DNA of 64,000 nt from Eubacterium ruminantium (GTDB lineage: Bacteria > Bacillota > Clostridia > Lachnospirales > Lachnospiraceae): positions 1 to 64,000 of the forward strand of contig FNUU01000005.1 of NCBI GenBank assembly GCA_900108205.1, given 5' to 3'. Positions 23,827 through 33,200 of the stretch are shown here, piece after piece. Every line of letters starts with the position of its first letter. Position 1 is the stretch's first letter. Under the pieces are notes generated by a model that worked only from the letters and a program-made list of their open reading frames with translations, was not told the DNA's origin and searched no databases. The position numbers and the translations under genes were made by a program.

Positions 23827-24615
23827 TTAAACTCCTATTATTCCCATAAGTGTCTTCATAATCTCTTCCAGGCATTCAATCGAATCCTCCGTCTTGGTAA
23901 GACACAGGCAGTTATCATACTCTGCAGTACCTTTACTAAGTACCCTGATCATCTTGATATTGTTTCTGAGGCATAATTCATTCTTAAGTCTTTCGCTTCT
24001 GTAATGATGATCTGTCTTTAAATCCCTCATCATAAACTCCACCGCAACTCGCTTTGACGGTATATAATACTGAAAAGGAACCCCCACAACACTGTCATCA
24101 CCTTTCAGGTAAGAAATACCTTTATTTTGTAACTCTGTCTCAAACATCACTATCTGTTTCTGATAACGCAGACGTCTTCTTTCATCCCTCTTATGAATGA
24201 GTTCCCTATAGTGTTCCTCTGACTCTTTATGCCTGCACCGCGGACACTTGGTTCCTTTAGCCTTAGTTTTTACAGCAGCTTCCCACTCATAACCACATGT
24301 CTTACATTCCCACCAAACCATTCTGGTTGATCGTTCTGAGATTGTGGTCGGATCAATGTCATTAAGTTCCGACCATTCCTCCATGAGATCGGGTCTTGTA
24401 GTTGGAAGATCATTAAAGCCCTTCAGAATCTTTCCGGCACAATATGGACATCCATGTCCTCTCACTCTGTCTGCAATCCTGGCAGACCATTCATGTCCAC
24501 ATTTTCCAAACCAGAAAACTCTCTTACTGGATCCAACCTTGCATTCTTCCGGTGACAGCTTATTCTTATTCGACCATTCAGCCGCCAGATCAGGTATTTC
24601 CGATACATGCATCAT
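23827..24615 (-). CDS. Double zinc-ribbon protein fused to a PD-(D/E)XK-like C-terminal domain
   Basis: 262 residues. Two tandem treble-clef/zinc-ribbon units (CGHEW ... GCPYC around 35-60, and CKTCGYEWE ... KCPRC around 100-125), each with the EWS and arginine-rich context of PF14311-like domains. A charged helix (about 130-160) leads to a segment like vsr/DUF559-type nucleases: VPFQYYIPSKRVAVEFM and KNELCLRNNIKMIRVL. In active relatives the first segment has an Asp and the second strand an ExK; here they read Q and EFM, so the nuclease core looks degenerate. AGGAGG lies 5 nt before the ATG. A DNA-binding role is plausible. Confidence 0.65.
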   Translation of the reverse strand: MMHVSEIPDLAAEWSNKNKLSPEECKVGSSKRVFWFGKCGHEWSARIADRVRGHGCPYCAGKILKGFNDLPTTRPDLMEEWSELNDIDPTTISERSTRMVWWECKTCGYEWEAAVKTKAKGTKCPRCRHKESEEHYRELIHKRDERRRLRYQKQIVMFETELQNKGISYLKGDDSVVGVPFQYYIPSKRVAVEFMMRDLKTDHHYRSERLKNELCLRNNIKMIRVLSKGTAEYDNCLCLTKTEDSIECLEEIMKTLMGIIGV

Positions 24616-25718
24616 TCCGTCCTCCTATCACATAAATCATGCTGTACCATAAGGCTGAGATGGTTCTCCATTGTAACCGGAGCATTATACAGGGTTGTAA
24701 GAAGATACTGTTTAACATTCTTTACATCCGTTTTATTGTCCGACAATGAACCGAGAACATACTCCATGGTGAATCTGTCGTATTTTTCAAACCTCGACTG
24801 AATCATGGAGTGCGGAATCTTTCTGCCACCTATTTTCAAGTCTGAACCAAGTACACAAGCTTCAACCATGATTTCAATTAAGTCATCCAGCTTCTTCCTG
24901 CTGACCCTCCCATCACTGATAAGCACATCATATTCAACATTGTCCCGAATCAGTTCCCGGGTACAACTAATCAATCCTTCCGCATCATTCTGATTGATAG
25001 GATAGATAGAATTGTTATTACTCAAGTAGTTATTATTAATATAGTTATTATTCACGTCTCGTATCTGAGACGACGGTGGTATCATATCTGAGACGTCCGT
25101 GGTCTCAGATTTGAGACGTCCGTGGTCTCGTATTTGAGACGTCCGTGGTCTCATATCTGAGACCACCGTGGACTCATATTTGAGACCACCTGTATTTGCG
25201 TGCTTTTCGAGGGGTTCCTCATCCAACCTTTGGACAATTTGTCCAAAAGTTTGATCATTCTGCTCCTCATCAACAGATATCTGTTCTCTCACTAATTCCT
25301 CTATTATGTTTTTTACTTCCTCAACCTTATGCACATATATTCTGCTCGGTTTATTCAGTGCTCTGACCTTCTCCACAAGCCCAAACCAGATTTCATTTCC
25401 TTCTTCATCCGTTCCTGTCACAATGATGTTTGTCAGTTCAGAAAAAAGCCTGCATGCCTGAGATTTTGACACATGAAGATCCGCCATTACATCCTTTACA
25501 GTGTAATAGATGTATGTCCTTCCATTTTCATCTTCCCATCCATTCTTTACGGAAAGTCCGGTGCGATTCAGGAGAAGTCCATACAGGATCTTTGCATTTC
25601 CCGACACCTTGGAAAAGCATTCAGATACAACAAGATTCAAAGGAACCTGTATATAAATGAACTGGCTAAGTTCATTGCTGTGAATATATGCTTTTTCCGG
25701 AATTTTATATTTGTGCAT
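24612..25718 (-). CDS. repA: RepA_N-type replication initiator
   Basis: 368 residues. The N-terminal domain (about 1-125) has the RepA_N winged-helix pattern: AKILYGLLLNRTGLSVKNGW, DENGRTYIYYTVKDVMADLHVSKSQACRLF. A variable middle contains VSDM/SQIRD repeats encoded by six 23-bp iterons, and the C-terminal domain (about 265-368) resembles the conserved tail of these initiators. GGAGGGG before the ATG at 25718 decides the start. In this plasmid family the origin lies within the rep gene, consistent with the iterons here. One palindrome copy (encoding QTFGQIVQRL) is also inside the gene. Confidence 0.85.
   Translation of the reverse strand: MHKYKIPEKAYIHSNELSQFIYIQVPLNLVVSECFSKVSGNAKILYGLLLNRTGLSVKNGWEDENGRTYIYYTVKDVMADLHVSKSQACRLFSELTNIIVTGTDEEGNEIWFGLVEKVRALNKPSRIYVHKVEEVKNIIEELVREQISVDEEQNDQTFGQIVQRLDEEPLEKHANTGGLKYESTVVSDMRPRTSQIRDHGRLKSETTDVSDMIPPSSQIRDVNNNYINNNYLSNNNSIYPINQNDAEGLISCTRELIRDNVEYDVLISDGRVSRKKLDDLIEIMVEACVLGSDLKIGGRKIPHSMIQSRFEKYDRFTMEYVLGSLSDNKTDVKNVKQYLLTTLYNAPVTMENHLSLMVQHDLCDRRTE
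25056..25193. repeat. Six tandem 23-bp iterons inside repA (candidate replication origin)
   Basis: Units begin at 25056, 25079, 25102, 25125, 25148 and 25171. Each is GTCTC, a five- to six-base A/T core, GAGAC, then seven bases usually GTCCGTG; thus each has a short inverted repeat GTCTC/GAGAC plus a direct-repeat tail. The outer copies carry a few substitutions. As 23 is not a multiple of three, the encoded protein repeats every 23 residues. Confidence 0.8.
25224..25252. promoter_or_regulatory. Palindrome, copy 3, inside repA
   Basis: Left arm CAACCTTTGGACAA, central T, right arm TTGTCCAAAAGTTT: two mismatches between arms. The conserved core TTTGGACAA-T-TTGTCCAAA matches copies 1 and 2. 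It lies 31 bp from the iteron array. Confidence 0.6.
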
Positions 25719-25733
25719 TCCGTCCCCTCCCAA

Positions 25734-26618
25734 TCAACTTTTTGTTTCGCTTTTCCATTTTTTGAGCAGCTCCGTTATTATTATCTCTATTTCCTCTTTT
25801 GAATAATCATCGGAGAAGATACTATCAATCAAAGACTCATCAATTGTTATTTTCCTGACGTTCTTCCTTTTCTTTGTCATTACAAGTAGTTCTCTTACCT
25901 TTTCCTCAGACAATTCATGTGCCATACTCAACCTTTTAAGCTGAGCCGACTGTTTCAGACTGATCTTTATTCCTGTTCTGTTTATCTCATCCAAAACCAA
26001 TCTCTGCTCATTTTCCTTAAGGAATGATATATCCGTCCCTTGACCGAGACCAAGTTTTCCTGCATCAATTTTAAATAGCAATTCATCAATAAGTCTGGAC
26101 AGCCAGATATACCGCTGAATCGTTTTAGCGTTATCCTCAGAGTTTTCCTGTAATTTCTGAAGGCTGTTTCCCTTCTTGCCCTGATGTTTTATCGCATCAT
26201 ATTTCATCCTGTAAGCCTTTGCCTTTTCACTCGGCAGGATGTCCTCTCTCTGAATGTTGGAGTCCACCATTTCAATTACTGCCTCATCATCTGATATGTT
26301 TCTTACAAACATCGGTATGGTTGATATTCCGGCAATCTTACAGGCCTGCACCCTGTTGTGTCCTGCAATGATCTCATAGCCACCTTCAGGTCTAATCCTG
26401 ACAATACCAGGAACGAGAACTCCATTCTCTTTTATGCTCTGAACCAATTCATCAAGCTTTTCTTTATTGACAGGTTTGAATGGGTGACCTTTGAATTCAT
26501 GGAGTTCATTGACCATTATTTCTCTGACGCCACCAATATCTCTCATGGCATCATTTATCCCGAAGAGATCATTGAAACTGCTGAGTTTTATCTTTGAAAC
26601 ACTATCCGACTTACTCAT
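25734..26618 (-). CDS. parB: ParB-family partition protein
   Basis: 294 residues. The ParB N-terminal domain contains IIAGHNRVQACKIAGISTIP (box I type) and NIQREDILPSEKAKAYR (box II), then an HTH region (NSLQKLQENSEDNAKTIQRYIWLS) and a C-terminal helical domain. Start at 26618 is supported by AGGAGG and an 8-bp overlap with parA; an upstream extension lies inside parA and lacks similarity. With ParA it would form the element's segregation system, binding a centromere for which the palindromes are candidates. Confidence 0.88.
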   Translation of the reverse strand: MSKSDSVSKIKLSSFNDLFGINDAMRDIGGVREIMVNELHEFKGHPFKPVNKEKLDELVQSIKENGVLVPGIVRIRPEGGYEIIAGHNRVQACKIAGISTIPMFVRNISDDEAVIEMVDSNIQREDILPSEKAKAYRMKYDAIKHQGKKGNSLQKLQENSEDNAKTIQRYIWLSRLIDELLFKIDAGKLGLGQGTDISFLKENEQRLVLDEINRTGIKISLKQSAQLKRLSMAHELSEEKVRELLVMTKKRKNVRKITIDESLIDSIFSDDYSKEEIEIIITELLKKWKSETKS

Positions 26619-27396
26619 ACCTAAGCACCTCCTCAGCAAATCCGTTATAAGCCATTGCGACCTTTCCATTCGGATCATGCTTAAATATACTTATTCCTTC
26701 AGCTGCCATTTCCGCAGCTCGTACAGAATATGGGATCTTATTTTCGTAAACCCTTATATTGTTGCCATAAGCTGTGTCAAGAAGCTCTATTATTCCCTTT
26801 GCATAGTTGGTCCTACCATTCAGCATAGTGATCAGAATGCCATCTATTTCAAGTTTTGTATTAAGACCCCTCTTCACCCTTCCAACGGTCTTTATAAGCT
26901 GCTCAAGCGCTTTTAACGATAGATATGCCGCATGTACAGGAACTATTACCCTGTCTGATGCCACAAGGCAGTTGATCGTGGTAAGGCTTAAATTTGAAGC
27001 ACAGTCAAAAATGATATAATCGTAAAAGTCCCTTACCTTATCCACATATCTTTTCAGAACAAACTCCCTGCTCCATGTATTAACCAAAGATACTTCAAGT
27101 CCGGATAGCTCGATGTTTCCTGGAAGGATATCTATCCCCTCTGAATGATGAAGGATTGCATAATTCTTTCTGTCATAGTTTTCATCATTTATCTCTTTTT
27201 CCATGACATTTGCGATCGTTACATCCATTTCATCCGGATTACCGAAGCCCAGGCTTGCAGTAAGGCTACCCTGTGGATCCGTATCGATCAGAAGCACTCT
27301 GTAGCCCTTCCCTGCAAGATAGGCTCCAAAATTAAATACAGTTGTTGTCTTGGCCGTTCCGCCTTTCTGCGAAGTTACTGAATAAACTTTACACAT
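26611..27396 (-). CDS. parA: ParA-family partition ATPase
   Basis: 261 residues. The deviant Walker A motif QKGGTAKTTTV (about residues 9-19), the second motif LLIDTDPQGS and the strand YIIFDCASNLSLTTIN mark a ParA/Soj ATPase without an N-terminal HTH extension. It drives segregation by binding nucleoid DNA in its ATP form. Start at 27396 behind AAGGTGG is preferred over two upstream ATG/GTG codons. It precedes parB and follows a DUF3970-like gene with an 8-bp overlap. Confidence 0.9.
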   Translation of the reverse strand: MCKVYSVTSQKGGTAKTTTVFNFGAYLAGKGYRVLLIDTDPQGSLTASLGFGNPDEMDVTIANVMEKEINDENYDRKNYAILHHSEGIDILPGNIELSGLEVSLVNTWSREFVLKRYVDKVRDFYDYIIFDCASNLSLTTINCLVASDRVIVPVHAAYLSLKALEQLIKTVGRVKRGLNTKLEIDGILITMLNGRTNYAKGIIELLDTAYGNNIRVYENKIPYSVRAAEMAAEGISIFKHDPNGKVAMAYNGFAEEVLRYE

Positions 27397-27685
27397 AGTG
27401 GTTACCACCTTCCGCTGTTTCTCTTATATTTGTTTTTGCTTTACCGATAAATACTGTTCCCGAACCGAAATATCTGCTCTGTCTTTCAGTTTCCTGGTTT
27501 TCCGCATATCTCTTCTGAGCCTCTTCATCCCTGAAAACCTCAGTAAATACCATTTTGTATTTGTTTGTCCCTTTAACCGGAATATAATCCGACGGATTAT
27601 TCATCACGTATCTCTTATCTCTCTGCATCATCTTAAGGAACCATCTGATATCTCTGGTGGTACCTTGTAGTCTGATCTTTAACAT
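27389..27685 (-). CDS. DUF3970-like small protein upstream of parA
   Basis: 98 residues. The first half (MLKIRLQGTTRDIRWFLKMM ... KYKMVFTEVF) resembles DUF3970, a short beta-alpha family often seen in mobile elements; the second half is charged and extended. It overlaps parA by 8 bp, forming a DUF3970-parA-parB operon. The function is unknown. AAAGGCG precedes the ATG. Confidence 0.6.
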   Translation of the reverse strand: MLKIRLQGTTRDIRWFLKMMQRDKRYVMNNPSDYIPVKGTNKYKMVFTEVFRDEEAQKRYAENQETERQSRYFGSGTVFIGKAKTNIRETAEGGNHYV

Positions 27686-27782
27686 CTCTTCGCCTTTCCC
27701 TTTATAAATTATTTTTGAAGGATTAGTTATCAGGTATCACCTCCCATACCAGTGATAAATCAATAAGTTTCGACCATAGCAC

Positions 27783-27826
27783 AAAAAAAGGACACAATCT
27801 AAAATCTCTTTTAGAAAGTGTCCTTA
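27783..27826 (-). terminator. Intrinsic terminator downstream of lysS
   Basis: On the minus strand GGACAC-TT-TCTAAAA / TTTTAGA-TT-GTGTCC forms a long stem with a GAGA loop, followed by seven T residues. It separates greA-lysS transcripts from the par operon. Confidence 0.75.
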
Positions 27827-27906
27827 ACAGTTCTATTAAAACAGAATATTTAATTAACCATATACTCGAAAATGGCAAAGAATGCCATATTTATGCATTA
27901 ATCCGT

Positions 27907-27936
27907 TCCTACTTTGTAGGACTTATGTAGGACTTA
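27907..27936. repeat. Palindrome and tandem 11-bp repeats beside lysS
   Basis: TCCTACTTTGTAGGA is immediately overlapped by two contiguous copies of TGTAGGACTTA. The position, 40 bp past the lysS stop and at the edge of the element gene block, resembles recombinase arm-site repeats, but no integrase is present to support it. Confidence 0.35.
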
Positions 27937-27977
27937 TGAACTGTAAACCCTTTAAAACACACGTATATGCGTTGTTC

Positions 27978-29603
27978 TTAATTGATACTCTTTAACGTCG
28001 GGAACAGCAATACATCCCTTATCGCCGGGCTGTCAGTCATGATCATGACAAGTCTGTCGATACCATATCCGATACCGCCTGTAGGTGGCATGCCGACTTC
28101 GAGAGCGTTGAGGAAGTCCTCATCTGTATGCTCTGTCTCATCATCGCCTGCGTCAGCAAGGGCATCCTGAGCAGCAAATCTTTCTCTCTGATCGATTGGA
28201 TCATTAAGCTCTGAATAAGCATTTGCCATCTCCCAGCCGTTCATGAAGAACTCGAATCTTTCAACATATTCAGGATTCTCCGGCTTCTTCTTGGTAAGAG
28301 GAGAAATCTCAATCGGATGATCCATAACAAATGTAGGCTGGATCAGATGCTCCTCAACATATGTCTCGAAGAAGAGATTCAGAATATCACCCTTCTTGTG
28401 GAAGTCCTCAAATTCAATATGATGCTCCTTTGCAAGAGCACGAGCTGTCTCAAGGTCTTTAACCTCGTTCCAGTCAATATTTGCGTACTTCTTAACAGCA
28501 TCAACCATTGTGATTCTCTCAAATGGCTTGCCGAGATCCATTTCCACGCCCTGGTAAGTAATGGTTGTTGAGCCATTAACTTCCTTCGCGATGTGACGAT
28601 ACATAGCCTCTGTAAGGTCCATCATGCCGTGGTAATCGGTATATGCCTGATAGAGCTCCATAAGTGTGAACTCCGGATTATGTCTTGTGTCAACTCCTTC
28701 ATTTCTGAAAACTCGTCCGATCTCATATACTCTCTCAAGACCGCCGACGATAAGACGCTTCAAATAAAGCTCAAGAGAAATACGAAGCTTGAGATCCTCA
28801 TCAAGGGCATTGAAATGAGTCTCAAATGGTCTCGCAGCTGCTCCACCCGGATTAGCCACAAGCATAGGAGTCTCAACTTCCATGAAGCCCTGCTCATCCA
28901 GGAATCTTCTTATGCATGAAATGATCTTCGATCTCTTGATAAATGTCTCTTTAACATCAGAATTCATAACGAGATCAACGTATCTCTGACGATATCTGAT
29001 ATCTGTATTTGTAAGTCCGTGGAACTTCTCCGGAAGGATCTGAAGTGACTTGGTAAGAAGTGTTACGCTGTCTGCGTGAACCGAAATCTCGCCCATCATT
29101 GTACGGAAAACATATCCGGTAACACCGATGATATCACCAACGTCCAGCTTCTTGAAGTCAGCGTAGTCATCCACGCCGATTGTATCCTTCGATACGAACA
29201 CCTGAATATTTCCGCTCTTGTCCTGTACATTGCAAAATGAAGCCTTACCCATAACACGCTTAGACATCATACGTCCTGCGATGCTTACCATGATAGGATT
29301 TGCATCCATGATGGCACGTCTTTCATTATAAGCTTCTGTCTTAACCTGCTTTGCTTCAGCTTCATCCATTCCCTCAGTATTTGGGATTTCCTTACCGGCA
29401 AGAAGCTTCTCCTCGAGAACGATATACTCATCCTTTGCCTGCTGCGCGTGGTAAGACTGGTCATACTTTGTGATAACAAATGGATCCTTTCCTGCTTCCT
29501 GAAGCGCAGAAAGCTTCTCACGGCGAACCTTAAGAAGCTGATTTATATCCTGAACCGGCTGATTAGCCTGATTCTTCTGATTGTTCTGATTATTCTCTGC
29601 CAT
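27978..29603 (-). CDS. lysS: Lysyl-tRNA synthetase (class II)
   Basis: 541 residues. An OB-fold anticodon-binding domain (about 100-200, with [19 protein letters not shown]) is followed by the class II catalytic core: motif 2 in [19 protein letters not shown] and motif 3 in [15 protein letters not shown]. The protein is longer than a typical ~500-residue LysRS owing to an Asn/Gln-rich N-terminus ([15 protein letters not shown]) and an insertion near residues 60-90. It starts 7 nt after greA and shares its promoter. It charges tRNA-Lys in the cytoplasm. Confidence 0.95.
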   Translation of the reverse strand: MAENNQNNQKNQANQPVQDINQLLKVRREKLSALQEAGKDPFVITKYDQSYHAQQAKDEYIVLEEKLLAGKEIPNTEGMDEAEAKQVKTEAYNERRAIMDANPIMVSIAGRMMSKRVMGKASFCNVQDKSGNIQVFVSKDTIGVDDYADFKKLDVGDIIGVTGYVFRTMMGEISVHADSVTLLTKSLQILPEKFHGLTNTDIRYRQRYVDLVMNSDVKETFIKRSKIISCIRRFLDEQGFMEVETPMLVANPGGAAARPFETHFNALDEDLKLRISLELYLKRLIVGGLERVYEIGRVFRNEGVDTRHNPEFTLMELYQAYTDYHGMMDLTEAMYRHIAKEVNGSTTITYQGVEMDLGKPFERITMVDAVKKYANIDWNEVKDLETARALAKEHHIEFEDFHKKGDILNLFFETYVEEHLIQPTFVMDHPIEISPLTKKKPENPEYVERFEFFMNGWEMANAYSELNDPIDQRERFAAQDALADAGDDETEHTDEDFLNALEVGMPPTGGIGYGIDRLVMIMTDSPAIRDVLLFPTLKSIN

Positions 29604-29610
29604 TTTATGT

Positions 29611-30093
29611 CTAACCTCTTGTGAAGTCTAATATCTTATAGTTAAATGTACCACTTGGTGCATTTACGATAACTGTCTGTCCGGCCTTACGTCCGATAAG
29701 AGCCTTTCCAACCGGTGATTCGTTCGAAATTTTGCCATTAAGAACGTCTGCTTCTGTTGAACCAACGATCATATATTTGTATTCTTCTTTGCTATCTATA
29801 TCCTGAATATGAACAGTACCGCCGAAGTTTACAGTTTCCTTATCCAGCGAATCCTCATCGATTACTTCGGAATTCTTGAGAATCTTCTCAATCTCTTCGA
29901 TTCTGGCTTCGATGTCACGCTGTTCATCCTTAGCTGCATCGTACTCTGCGTTCTCTGATAAGTCTCCCTGCTCCCTTGCTTCCTTGATCTTCTGAGCAAC
30001 CTCTCTACGACGGAAAACTCTGAGATCATTCAGCTCATCCTCTAACTTCTTGAGACCTGCACTGGTAAGAATATTTTTCTTCTGCTCAGCCAT
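29611..30093 (-). CDS. greA: Transcription elongation factor GreA
   Basis: 160 residues, normal length. The N-terminal coiled coil contains the acidic tip residues in [20 protein letters not shown], which enter the RNA polymerase secondary channel to rescue backtracked complexes; the C-terminal FKBP-like domain has [23 protein letters not shown] precedes the ATG. First gene of the greA-lysS operon with a strong promoter 57 nt upstream. Confidence 0.95.
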   Translation of the reverse strand: MAEQKKNILTSAGLKKLEDELNDLRVFRRREVAQKIKEAREQGDLSENAEYDAAKDEQRDIEARIEEIEKILKNSEVIDEDSLDKETVNFGGTVHIQDIDSKEEYKYMIVGSTEADVLNGKISNESPVGKALIGRKAGQTVIVNAPSGTFNYKILDFTRG

Positions 30094-30149
30094 ATTTCTA
30101 TTCCTTTCTATAACAATAAATTGTTTCTATTTCTTTAGACACGGAATCA

Positions 30150-30178
30150 ATTATAATCTATATATATCGCAAAGTCAA
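30150..30178 (-). promoter_or_regulatory. Strong sigma-A promoter for greA-lysS
   Basis: Minus strand TTGACT (30178-30173), 17-nt spacer, TATAAT (30155-30150). The initiation site would be about 50 nt before the greA ATG. Confidence 0.8.
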
Positions 30179-30191
30179 ATGTTTCTTGATG

Positions 30192-30260
30192 TTCCAATCC
30201 ACCTATTCCAATCCACCATGTTCCGATCCACCAATTATTTCTTGATGTTCCGGCTCACCA
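30192..30260. repeat. Short degenerate repeats TTCCAATCCACC
   Basis: Four copies of TTCC-(A/G)-ATCCACC-like sequence begin at 30192, 30206, 30221 and 30248; a TTTCTTGATG word precedes the first and last. They occupy the space between the greA promoter and the stop of the EAL gene. Confidence 0.45.
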
Positions 30261-30270
30261 AATAAAATTC

Positions 30271-33200
30271 TCATGATTCCTTCTTCTCTTCCGAAATGAG
30301 AAATGATTCCACCGGATTACCGCAGAATATGATATTCGGCTTGCCACCCATTGCTGTATCCATTATGAAATCCTCATCCTTTCCGAAGACCATACATCCA
30401 TATTCATTATTTACAATTACAGACATATCACATTTTATAAGCTCAATATGCTGGTTTCCATCGACATTTCCAAATGGCAGAGCCCTCTCGCCGCTTATCG
30501 AAAGCCCAAGTCTGCAGCTGTCCAGAGCGACCTCGCTTCTGCCCTCCACGGAACCCATGAACAGAGCCCTATCAGATCTTATGCTGGACTCAAAGTATAC
30601 TCTCTGCGCGCTGATGCGCACTATATCTCCTGAAAATGAACCTATACTTATGGTATCAGTACCACCACCGGTAATGCTGATAGTACTGTGCTCGGCATAG
30701 AAATCAACACTGCCGTTCATACTTCCGATGCCCACACAATTGACCGAACTGAGTCTTATTTCAAGGAGACAGGTCCTTATATCAAACTTTCCGTCAGCAT
30801 CGAAGAAACCGATTCCGAGGCTCTTGCTGCCATTGCATTCAAGTATATATTTACCACGCTTGACAGCGATATTTCCACCCATGCCCGAGCCGATACATAC
30901 TCCCTGTCTGCCCTTGGAAATGATATGAATCTCTCCATCCTGATTAAAAATCAAATTACCGCATTTCTCATCAAATCCGGCTCCTATTCCGAATCCCGAG
31001 CTTTCAAGTTCAATCTTAAGATTGCCCTCCCCTTCAAATATTACCCTGGAGCTCTCCGGAACATGTATTCCGCCAAATCGCAGTCTGTTATCATTTTTCA
31101 GAACTATGGTTAAATTAACATTTTCACCAACCTCCATGCACTGATGCCTGCCCGCAGCCGTAAAGCTTACATTATCAAAGTCAAGCCTTCCGGTATATCC
31201 ATCTTCTATACTGATGAAAAGATCGGTATCCACTCCCGGCGCTCCGATAAGTGAAATATCCTTATAAACGACATTTTCGGCACCGATAACAATATCAGTA
31301 TAACCGCCGCTGGTAAGTCCTGCGAGTATTACACGGTTGGTCTGTCCGGAACGATAGCTGTGACGTATCGTTCCCTCGTCTCTCTCTCGGACATATTCCG
31401 TGATCTCAGCTTTTATATCCTCCGGAAGATCCGGAATAAGCTGAGACGAAGGCCTTCCTGTATAAAAGCCCTGTATCAGATCCGCCCCGAGGAAAATGAC
31501 CATCTGAAGCTCCGCCGAAGTCTCCACGCCTTCCGCAAGCGCCAGCATACCATTATGGTGGCAGAAATCAATAATATCCTTAACAAAATGCTTCTTATCC
31601 GGTTTATCCTGTATTCCGCTGAGAAGAGACCGGTCGATCTTGACTATCTTCGGCATATACCTCAGAAGGTTGCTTATATTTGAATATCCCGTTCCGTAAT
31701 CATCGAGAGCAGTCCATACACCCAGAGAACCGAGTCTGTTGTTTAGCCTGTCCAGCTCCTCATCAGCAAGCTCTGCTTCCTCGGTAAACTCTACCACTAT
31801 ATTATCGGGGTACTTCAGAAAATATTCATCGATAAGCTTATCCGTCTCAGGATTTACTCTTATACCCGGAATACTGTTAATAAATATCTTTCTGTCTTGC
31901 AGCAAATCTATATTTTTATCCACGAAATCAAGGACATTTAAAAATGTAGCCTTCTCCACATCCGAGAGTCTTCCCTTGATTCCGGCATATTTAATGATCT
32001 TAAATGGCGAAATCCTTACATCCGTTCCGGATCTCATAAGCGCCTCATAGGAATAAATACTTGCTGTATTTACATCAACTATAGGCTGGTAGTGATATAT
32101 AAACAGATTCTCATCAAGTATTTTCATGACGAGATCAAGCTCCTGACGCTCCTCCGGAAGAAGAAGTATATCACCGGACCGGTTGTTGTCATGAAGTTTC
32201 ATTGTCTGCTGGGTATTTTCAAGAAGTCTGATAAGCTGGGAACGTCTGAGCCATTCAAAGCCGACAGATGTGAGCATCATCCACTCCCTGTAGATTCTGT
32301 CATATGATCTGATTTTATCACCATAGCTGATCACGCCATAGCCAAAACATTTATCCTCGTTGTAAAGCGGCGTGAAGAAATAAGCCCGCGGTTTTCTGCC
32401 GCGGTTTTTAAGTTCAGGAAGAAGATCCCTGCGGTCAAATGCTTCTGATATTCCTGCATAATTTGCACCGTCATCTTTGCCATAGTTGACAACACGTATC
32501 ATATGACGGCTCATACCAATTTCCTCAGGTATCACATCCGGGTTGGTCTCCATGTCCTTCCAATGCTCGCAAAGGCACAGTGAAAACTGCTCTATATCCT
32601 CTCCCATCTGATAAACATACGAATATACCAGATTGACAAATGGTATAAAGTTCTTCTCACATATAAGATTGTTCAGCATTGAATTGTAGACTGAATCGAA
32701 GCCTTCTGCCGAAATATCAGTATCCCATACGGGGCGCAGCATGCCTTTTCTTACCATCTCAGGTTTGTTAAGCATATCACAGCCACAGCCGCAGCTTTCA
32801 CCTATAAAGATAGAAGCCTTTGGCTGATATTTCTGCACCGGCCTTCCCGACAGCATATCGTCAACGTACTTCGCAGAATAAGCTCCATTTTCCCTTGCAG
32901 GCAGGAGACACGAAGTAAGCGGATGCGGACTGCGCCTTCCGTCCTCGGTACTGTCAAAACCGATAACTGCTATATCACTGCCAACATTTATTCCGCCGGA
33001 TTCAAGAGCCTTGCAGAGTCCTATCGCCATCTGATCATTTGCACATGCCACAGCCTGCGGAAGCCTGCCCGAAGCCATCAGCTGTTCAGCCGCAGCTTCT
33101 CCGCTGGTATACCAGAAATCTCCATACATTATGCGATCTTCAGAAACCTCCAGTCCATGGTCAGCCATCGCCTTCTTGTAAGCCTCAAGACGCATAATGG

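Larger units (their letters stand above)
27686..27977. other. Junction between the element and lysS
   Basis: Holds a strong terminator (27783-27826), a hairpin with ATGGCA/TGCCAT arms near 27873-27889, a perfect small palindrome TCCTAC-TTT-GTAGGA (27907-27921), and two tandem TGTAGGACTTA repeats (27915-27936). No gene is visible. The part next to the DUF3970 gene is the likely leader of the par operon. Confidence 0.5.

Noticed and set aside
25056..25193. CRISPR array
   Set aside because: The 23-bp units are contiguous without spacers and lie inside repA; no cas genes are nearby.
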